Origin: JAIEPT01 sp038217425
GTDB taxonomy: Bacteria; Planctomycetota; Planctomycetia; Gemmatales; Gemmataceae
Direction of reading: 5' to 3'
Length of the DNA stretch: 18,041 nt
Assembly: GCA_038217425.1 (NCBI GenBank)
Contig: JBBQPM010000137.1
Span: forward strand, 1 to 18,041
In this document: piece after piece, positions 13,936 to 18,041 of the stretch
Position numbering within the stretch: the stretch's first letter is position 1
Layout of the letters: every line of letters begins with the position of its first letter
The notes under the pieces: generated by a model
Seen by the model: only the letters and a program-made list of their open reading frames with translations
Told to the model about the DNA's origin: nothing
The model's database searches: none
Position numbers and translations under genes: made by a program

Positions 13936-15744
13936 GTGTCAACTGCTGCCTTGCCGCCCGTCGAAAAGAAGGACAAGAAGAACAGCACCGCTCATCTCAA
14001 GGCTGTTCCGCAGGAGCGGGCCCAGCGCGATCAGGTTCGCGCCGCCGCGTTCGAACTCGCCAAAACCTTCGATCGCGCCAAACAACTCACCAAACCCGTC
14101 CTGCAGAAGATGGCCGAGGATCTGCTCGTATCGCTGAATTTGGCCGAGGAGAATCTCGGCTTCGCGATGGTCTGTCTGTCGAACGAATTTTGGCGCGACC
14201 AGGTCAGCGCCATCGATTTCAAACGTCGGCTCCTTCTCTTGCCGCACTGCCTCAAGAACGCCGAGGGTTGCCCCGCGGATTACGACGAGTTCGGCCTGGA
14301 TTGCAAGAAGTGCGGGCAATGCGAAGTCGCCGACTTCAAGGTCACCGCGGAAGATCTCGGCTACAAGGTGCTCGTCTCCGAAGGGACGCCGATCGTTCTC
14401 AAGATCATCGTCAGCGGCCACATCGACGCCATCGTCGGCGTCGCCTGCCTCAACGTGCTCGAGAAGGCGCTCGATAAGATTCTGCTCGCGGGCATCCCGT
14501 GCGTGGCCACGCCGCTCCTGTCGAGTAACTGCCGAAATACTTCGGTGGACGACGACTGGGTTTCGGAGATGATCGCGCTGAAGACGGCGCCGCCGCCGCA
14601 GGTGACGAAGTCGTACGTGCATCTCATGCGCGCCGCCAACAGCATGTGGGAAGATCCCGAGCTGAGCCGACTGGCGCCTCGCTCGCGGCAGAAAACGGGC
14701 GTACAAGATCCGCTTGCGCAGCACGAATCGATCGCCTACGATTGGCTCGCTCAAGGCGGCAAACGTTCGCGCCCCTTCATCGTACTCGCCGCCTACGATG
14801 CCCTGCGCGGCGGCAAGGGAACGATCTCGCCCGAAGGCATCGAGCTGACCGATTCCGTCAAGCGAGCCGCGATGGCGATCGAGACGTTTCACAAGGCGTC
14901 TCTCGTTCACGACGACATCGAAGACGACGACACGTTCCGCTACGGCCGGGCGACGCTGCACCGCCAGTACGGCGTCGGCACTGCGATCAACGTCGGCGAT
15001 TACCTCATCGGCCTGGGCTACCGTCTGGTGAGCCGCGATCGCAAGGCGCTCGGCGCCGAGGCGGCGGCCGACATTCTCGACAAACTCGCCGAGTCGCACC
15101 TGAAACTTTCCGAGGGCCAGGGCGCCGAGCTTTTGTGGCGCGATGCCCGCGATAAATCGATCACGGCCCTGGAGGCGCTCAAGATCTACGCGCTGAAGAC
15201 GTCGCCGGCGTTCGAGGCGGCGCTCTACACCGGCCTCCGCCTGGCCGGGCCGACCGACGCGTACGACAAGATGATCGTCGATTTCAGCCGGCACCTGGGC
15301 GTTGCGTTCCAGATCCTCAACGATCTCAAGGACTGGGAAGGAGACGCCGACAACAAACTGGTCGCCGGGCAGGACGTGCTCGCCGGTCGGCCGACGCTTT
15401 TGCTGGCGCTCGCGCTCGAAGGGTTGCAAGGGTCGGCTCGTACGGAACTGGTCGAGTTGTTGCACCGCGATGCGCCGGAGTCGAACGAACGGACGCAGTC
15501 GGTCGATTTCGCCACGCTCGGACGCATCCGCAGCCTGTTTCACCAGGCCGACGTCTTCAAGAAGGCGGAGAAGCTCGTCGAGAAATATCGCGCCCGCACC
15601 GAGGCGCTGGCCGACGAGGTCCAGCCGCTCGAATTGCGCGAACTGCTCTATTATCTCGTGGACACGGTGCTGCAACCCGGCGCCCCGTCTGCCGAGTCGA
15701 CGCCCGAAGTGCAGATCGTTCCCCTCAATCTGGTCCGAGCGTAG
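13936..15744 (+). CDS. DUF116-polyprenyl diphosphate synthase fusion protein
   Basis: This 602-residue cytoplasmic protein joins two domains. Residues about 60-215 match DUF116: RRLLLLPHCLKN with Cys105, Cys112, a CX2CX2C cluster (Cys123, 126, 129), GTPIVLKII, DAIVGVACLNVL with Cys171, and SSNCRNTSVDDDWV with Cys199. The Cys set suggests a metal or Fe-S site. Residues about 255-580 are a trans-isoprenyl diphosphate synthase: GGKRSRP (274-280), first Asp-rich motif HDDIEDDD (DDxxD at 326-330), RYGRATLHRQYG, then GDYLIG and QGAELLW, and a second motif reading NDLKD (462-466), where the first Asp of the usual DDxxD is Asn. Ala321, five residues before the first motif, leaves space for a product longer than C15. 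It condenses isopentenyl units into a polyprenyl diphosphate. GTG is chosen as the start because of its ribosome site. The chorismate-lyase-like gene follows after 4 nt, so the two are probably coupled. Confidence 0.9.
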   Translation: MSTAALPPVEKKDKKNSTAHLKAVPQERAQRDQVRAAAFELAKTFDRAKQLTKPVLQKMAEDLLVSLNLAEENLGFAMVCLSNEFWRDQVSAIDFKRRLLLLPHCLKNAEGCPADYDEFGLDCKKCGQCEVADFKVTAEDLGYKVLVSEGTPIVLKIIVSGHIDAIVGVACLNVLEKALDKILLAGIPCVATPLLSSNCRNTSVDDDWVSEMIALKTAPPPQVTKSYVHLMRAANSMWEDPELSRLAPRSRQKTGVQDPLAQHESIAYDWLAQGGKRSRPFIVLAAYDALRGGKGTISPEGIELTDSVKRAAMAIETFHKASLVHDDIEDDDTFRYGRATLHRQYGVGTAINVGDYLIGLGYRLVSRDRKALGAEAAADILDKLAESHLKLSEGQGAELLWRDARDKSITALEALKIYALKTSPAFEAALYTGLRLAGPTDAYDKMIVDFSRHLGVAFQILNDLKDWEGDADNKLVAGQDVLAGRPTLLLALALEGLQGSARTELVELLHRDAPESNERTQSVDFATLGRIRSLFHQADVFKKAEKLVEKYRARTEALADEVQPLELRELLYYLVDTVLQPGAPSAESTPEVQIVPLNLVRA

Positions 15745-15748
15745 TCTC

Positions 15749-16279
15749 ATGCATGGCCCTGACCTGGCGACGTTCTTCGCGATCTTCCCCTCGGATGCGT
15801 ATCTGGCCAGCTACGCATTCGTGGACGCGGGCGCCGTTCCCGAGCCTTATCGCACGCTGCTCGTGCACGAACATCACATGACCGTCACCGTCGAGGACCA
15901 TCATCATTCCCTCGTCGACGTCGTCGTGGAAGCGGAGGATTTGCAGGGGGACGCGTACTCGCGCAAAATCCTCTTGCGCCTGCAATCGACCGGCGAACTC
16001 GTGATGTTCGGCCTCGTGCGGATTCATCTGCAGTTCTGCAGCGCCGAGGTACGGGCGAAGATCCTGTCAAAGCAGGTTCCGCTGGGCCGAATCTTGATCG
16101 AAAATCAGGTCATGCGCCGCATCGAACCGACGGCCTATTTGCGGATCGAGCCGGGGCCGGAAATGCAGGCGTGGTTCGACCGCTCCGCGTCGACGTACGG
16201 CCGGCTCGCGTTTATTCACTGCGATGGGCAACCCGCGATCGAGTTGCTCGAGGTGGTGCGGCCGGAACTCCCCGTTTAG
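15749..16279 (+). CDS. Chorismate-lyase-like protein (UbiC/DUF98 type)
   Basis: This 176-residue cytoplasmic protein has the pattern of the chorismate pyruvate-lyase superfamily: PEPYRTLLVHEHHMTVTVED (31-50), YSRKILLRL (70-78) with an Arg at the place expected for substrate binding, a strand pair GELVMFGLVRIHL (82-94), and PLGRILIEN (111-119), the PLG-R-L signature shared with UbiC and with DUF98 proteins. UbiC makes 4-hydroxybenzoate and pyruvate from chorismate in ubiquinone synthesis; DUF98 members make the same acid for other lipids. The gene starts 4 nt after the prenyl synthase fusion with no independent strong ribosome site, so it is probably made by translational coupling. The pairing suggests supply of an aromatic head and a prenyl tail for one product. 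No UbiA-type prenyltransferase lies in the window. Sequence similarity to UbiC is distant and the family call is moderate. Confidence 0.65.
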   Translation: MHGPDLATFFAIFPSDAYLASYAFVDAGAVPEPYRTLLVHEHHMTVTVEDHHHSLVDVVVEAEDLQGDAYSRKILLRLQSTGELVMFGLVRIHLQFCSAEVRAKILSKQVPLGRILIENQVMRRIEPTAYLRIEPGPEMQAWFDRSASTYGRLAFIHCDGQPAIELLEVVRPELPV

Positions 16280-16296
16280 CTAGCGCGCGCTAAACG
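16273..16296. repeat. 8-bp inverted repeat over the chorismate-lyase-like gene stop codon
   Basis: CGTTTAGC (16273-16280) pairs with GCTAAACG (16289-16296) around TAGCGCGC. The TAG stop of the upstream gene lies in the left arm, and the ribosome site of the next gene begins 11 nt after the right arm. The ends (CGTTTAGC and GCTAAA) match those of the large inverted repeat at 12179-12271, so it may be a shortened relative. It could weaken read-through between the two genes. Confidence 0.5.
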
Positions 16297-16306
16297 CAGA
16301 AAATAC

Positions 16307-16312
16307 GAGGAG
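16307..16312 (+). promoter_or_regulatory. Ribosome-binding site that fixes the GTG start of the DUF4432 gene
   Basis: GAGGAG lies 7 nt before the GTG at 16320, an ideal spacing. The nearest in-frame ATG is about 210 nt downstream and would remove conserved N-terminal sequence. Confidence 0.75.
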
Positions 16313-16319
16313 CACATCC

Positions 16320-17525
16320 GTGAAACGCTTTCGCTCGTGGACGCTGACGGACATCCAGCACGACATTTGGCTCGACACGTTCGCGGTGACGAGCGCGCAG
16401 GCGCCGACCACCCCGGGCGCCGACTGGTCGATTCGCAAGCGCCGACTGCACGGCGGGCCGCGCGACGGCGTCGATCTCGTCGAAGTTCATAACGGGGCTT
16501 TGTCGTACACGATTCTACCCACACGCGGCATGAGCCTCTGGCAAGGACACTACAAGGGCCTGTACCTCGGCTGGAAAGCGCCGGTGCAAGGCCCGGTGCA
16601 TCCGCAACTCGTCAACCAGGCCGAACGCGGCAACACCGGCTGGCTCGCCGGCTTCGACGAATGGCTGTGCCGTTGCGGCCTCGCGTCCAACGGGCCGCCC
16701 GGCGAAGACGTCCATGTCGACAAGCACGGCAAGACGCGCCGCGATCTCCTCGCGCTGCATGGCCGAATCGCCAACACGCCCGCGCATCACGTCGAGATCC
16801 GCGTCCATCTCGATCCGCCGTTCGAACTCAGCGTCATCGGCGTCGTCGAGGAAGGGGGCCTGTTTTCGCCGCGCTTGCAGCTGACGACGACGTACACGAC
16901 CATCCCTGGCTCCAATCGCGTGGTGATTCACGACCGCGTCGAGAATCGCGGCGCCGAGTCCGCGGAGATGCAGCTCTTGTATCACTGCAACGTGGGTCAC
17001 CCGTTTTTGGAAGCGGGGAGCCGAGTGCTGGCGCCGATCCGCGAGGTGTCGCCCATCAATGCGCGGGCGGCGGAGGGGATGAACACGTTGGAGACGTACC
17101 AGGGCCCGACGACCGGTTTCGCGGAGCAGGTCTACTGTTACGAGCCGCACGCCGACGCCGCCGGACGCACGCTGGCGATGCTCACGAATCACGCGGCGGA
17201 CAAAGGTCTGATACTGCGGTTCAATCGGCAGGAGTTGCCGTGCTTCACGGTCTGGAAGAACACCGGAGCGCTGGAGGATGGATTTGTGACGGGACTGGAG
17301 CCGGCGACGAATTATCCGAACTTCAAGACGTTCGAGCGCCAGCAGAATCGCGTGGTGCAGCTGGCGCCGGCAGGACACTGGGAGGCGACCTGGAGTATGG
17401 AAGTCCAGGACCAGAGCGCGGGCGTGCAGAACGTGTTGCGCGAGATCGTCAGCCTGCAATCGCAAGCGAAGGCGATCCACCACGCCCGGCCGCACCCGCG
17501 CTTTTCCTCGGCTGCGGTTAGTTGA
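16320..17525 (+). CDS. DUF4432 aldose-1-epimerase-like protein
   Basis: This 401-residue cytoplasmic protein belongs to the galactose mutarotase-like superfamily, DUF4432 type, expected to interconvert anomers of a sugar or sugar derivative or to act on a related substrate. The GTG start is fixed by an ideal GAGGAG. Marks in order: ILPTRGMSLWQGHYKGLYLGWKAP (65-88), GWLAGFDEWLCRCGL (107-121), LHGRIANTPA (147-156), TTYTTIPGSNRVVIHDRVENRG (190-211), QLLYHCNVGHPFLEAGS (218-234) and GFVTGLEPATNYPN (321-334). His148, His222 and Glu327 are candidates for the catalytic and substrate-binding residues by analogy to mutarotases. There is no signal peptide. It follows the chorismate-lyase-like gene by 40 nt on the same strand and may be in the same transcript, though no pathway link is obvious. 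Its last 8 nt overlap the end of the lipoprotein gene on the other strand. Confidence 0.88.
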   Translation: MKRFRSWTLTDIQHDIWLDTFAVTSAQAPTTPGADWSIRKRRLHGGPRDGVDLVEVHNGALSYTILPTRGMSLWQGHYKGLYLGWKAPVQGPVHPQLVNQAERGNTGWLAGFDEWLCRCGLASNGPPGEDVHVDKHGKTRRDLLALHGRIANTPAHHVEIRVHLDPPFELSVIGVVEEGGLFSPRLQLTTTYTTIPGSNRVVIHDRVENRGAESAEMQLLYHCNVGHPFLEAGSRVLAPIREVSPINARAAEGMNTLETYQGPTTGFAEQVYCYEPHADAAGRTLAMLTNHAADKGLILRFNRQELPCFTVWKNTGALEDGFVTGLEPATNYPNFKTFERQQNRVVQLAPAGHWEATWSMEVQDQSAGVQNVLREIVSLQSQAKAIHHARPHPRFSSAAVS

Positions 17526-17760
17526 TTCCCTGCACGCTCTGCTGGTAGGAACGATTCGCGTCCTCCAGGCTCTGCACTTCCTTGGGCAACGGGAACTGCG
17601 GCGACGGCGGAATATAGGTGGGAGGATGGCGCAGGTAATGCCCGGTCGGCAGCGTCACGCCGGCCTCGGGCACCCAGGTCTGGCAGCCCATGATCATGCC
17701 CATGAGGAACCCGACCGCCAGGCAAAAGAACCACCACCGCTTACGAATACCGCCGTCCAT
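17518..17760 (-). CDS. Small predicted lipoprotein of unknown function
   Basis: This 80-residue protein has a basic N-terminus (MDGGIRKRWW), a hydrophobic segment (FFCLAVGFLMGMIMG) and a Cys in IMGC that fits a lipobox, so it is probably anchored to the membrane by lipid. The mature part is short, Pro-rich (RHPPTYIPPSPQFPLPKEV) and ends with a small helix. No family was recognised. The start at 17760 has GGGAGG 6 nt upstream; an in-frame ATG 18 nt further out has no such site. It is convergent with the DUF4432 gene, with an 8-nt coding overlap, and its upstream region contains a weak -10-like GATAAT (17803-17798 on the minus strand). Confidence 0.7.
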   Translation of the reverse strand: MDGGIRKRWWFFCLAVGFLMGMIMGCQTWVPEAGVTLPTGHYLRHPPTYIPPSPQFPLPKEVQSLEDANRSYQQSVQGIN

Positions 17761-17898
17761 GGCCGACCTCCCGCGCATGTTTCAAGGACTCCGAGGTATT
17801 ATCGGCACAGCTTGCCCAGGAACTTTAATCGGAATCACCGGTACTCGAATTCGGGGTGTTATCAGTTATTTTCTGGGGAGCGACGATACCGGACGGCA

Positions 17899-17924
17899 CC
17901 CCTCTCCCGGCGGAGGGAGAGGGG
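17899..17924. repeat. Hairpin repeat, copy 1 (10-bp perfect stem)
   Basis: CCCCTCTCCC (17899-17908) pairs perfectly with GGGAGAGGGG (17915-17924) around GGCGGA. The same arms recur at 18009-18031. Elements with these arms are widespread between genes in many bacteria, as far as I recall. There is no T-run, so it is a repeat more than a classic terminator. Confidence 0.8.
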
Positions 17925-17930
17925 AGAAGA

Positions 17931-17960
17931 TAGCGCTGTAGTGTTAACACTACAGCGCTA
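17931..17960. repeat. Perfect 30-bp palindrome
   Basis: TAGCGCTGTAGTGTT (17931-17945) is followed at once by its exact reverse complement (17946-17960), with no loop and no mismatch; the symmetry ends exactly at these bases. It lies 6 nt after hairpin copy 1 and 48 nt before copy 2. It could be a protein-binding site, a recombination or transposition end, or the fold-back core of a miniature element. Confidence 0.9.
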
Positions 17961-18008
17961 GAAACAAGCAAGGCGTTGCAGTAACTTCTAATACACGAAG
18001 CATTTACT

Positions 18009-18031
18009 CCCCTCTCCCACCGGGAGAGGGG
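18009..18031. repeat. Hairpin repeat, copy 2 (10-bp perfect stem, same arms)
   Basis: CCCCTCTCCC (18009-18018) and GGGAGAGGGG (18022-18031) are separated by ACC, followed by TTGGGGGTGA at the window edge. The arms equal those of copy 1 base for base. The tail matches the commonly seen form of this dispersed element, which usually continues as a GGG-rich stretch, so the copy probably runs past the window. Confidence 0.8.
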
Positions 18032-18041
18032 TTGGGGGTGA

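Noticed and set aside
13939..15750. 603-codon minus-strand frame opposite the fusion gene
   Set aside because: It is antisense to two well-defined domains on the plus strand and has no domain of its own.

Overview
This is an 18 kb, GC-rich, gene-dense stretch that reads as a Planctomycetota chromosome. The evidence is a DUF1559 pseudopilin-like protein with a prepilin leader and CPSD/ATNY motifs, a secreted formylglycine-type sulfatase, a MoxR/DUF4350/DUF4129 block, several secreted proteins of unknown function, and GC-rich dispersed intergenic repeats of a style I associate with this phylum. Genus and family cannot be fixed from the sequence. No rRNA, tRNA, CRISPR array, transposase, integrase or phage gene was seen.

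Layout. (1) 1-5386, plus strand apart from the first gene: the start of a LysM-like gene (minus), a 378-nt divergent AT-richer gap, the DUF1559 protein, two hairpins (the second a good Rho-independent terminator), a sulfatase, a cytoplasmic type I phosphodiesterase-like protein of the alkaline phosphatase superfamily, and a four-helix membrane protein. (2) 5357-8984, minus: an operon of DUF4129-like membrane protein, DUF4350-like membrane protein and MoxR AAA+ ATPase; the end of moxR overlaps the end of the membrane-protein gene by 30 nt. (3) 9111-13455: a secreted protein of unknown function (plus), a repeat cluster that can act as a terminator between converging genes, an S9 prolyl oligopeptidase (minus), a large inverted repeat, and a secreted NPY-rich protein (minus). 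(4) 13936-17525, plus: a DUF116-polyprenyl diphosphate synthase fusion starting with GTG, a chorismate-lyase-like protein 4 nt downstream, then a DUF4432 aldose-epimerase-like protein that also starts with GTG. (5) 17518-18041: a small lipoprotein gene (minus) and a repeat composite made of two CCCCTCTCCC hairpins flanking a perfect 30-bp palindrome.

The most biologically suggestive unit is the fusion plus chorismate-lyase-like pair. One gene would make a polyprenyl diphosphate tail and the other an aromatic acid from chorismate, which are the two substrates of a UbiA-type aryl prenyltransferase. The product is unknown. The DUF116 half brings a Cys-rich metal-binding module to the prenyl synthase. 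A second point of interest is the phosphodiesterase-like protein: it keeps the nucleophile threonine but appears to have lost several standard metal ligands. All functional calls rest on motif reading alone, without database searches.
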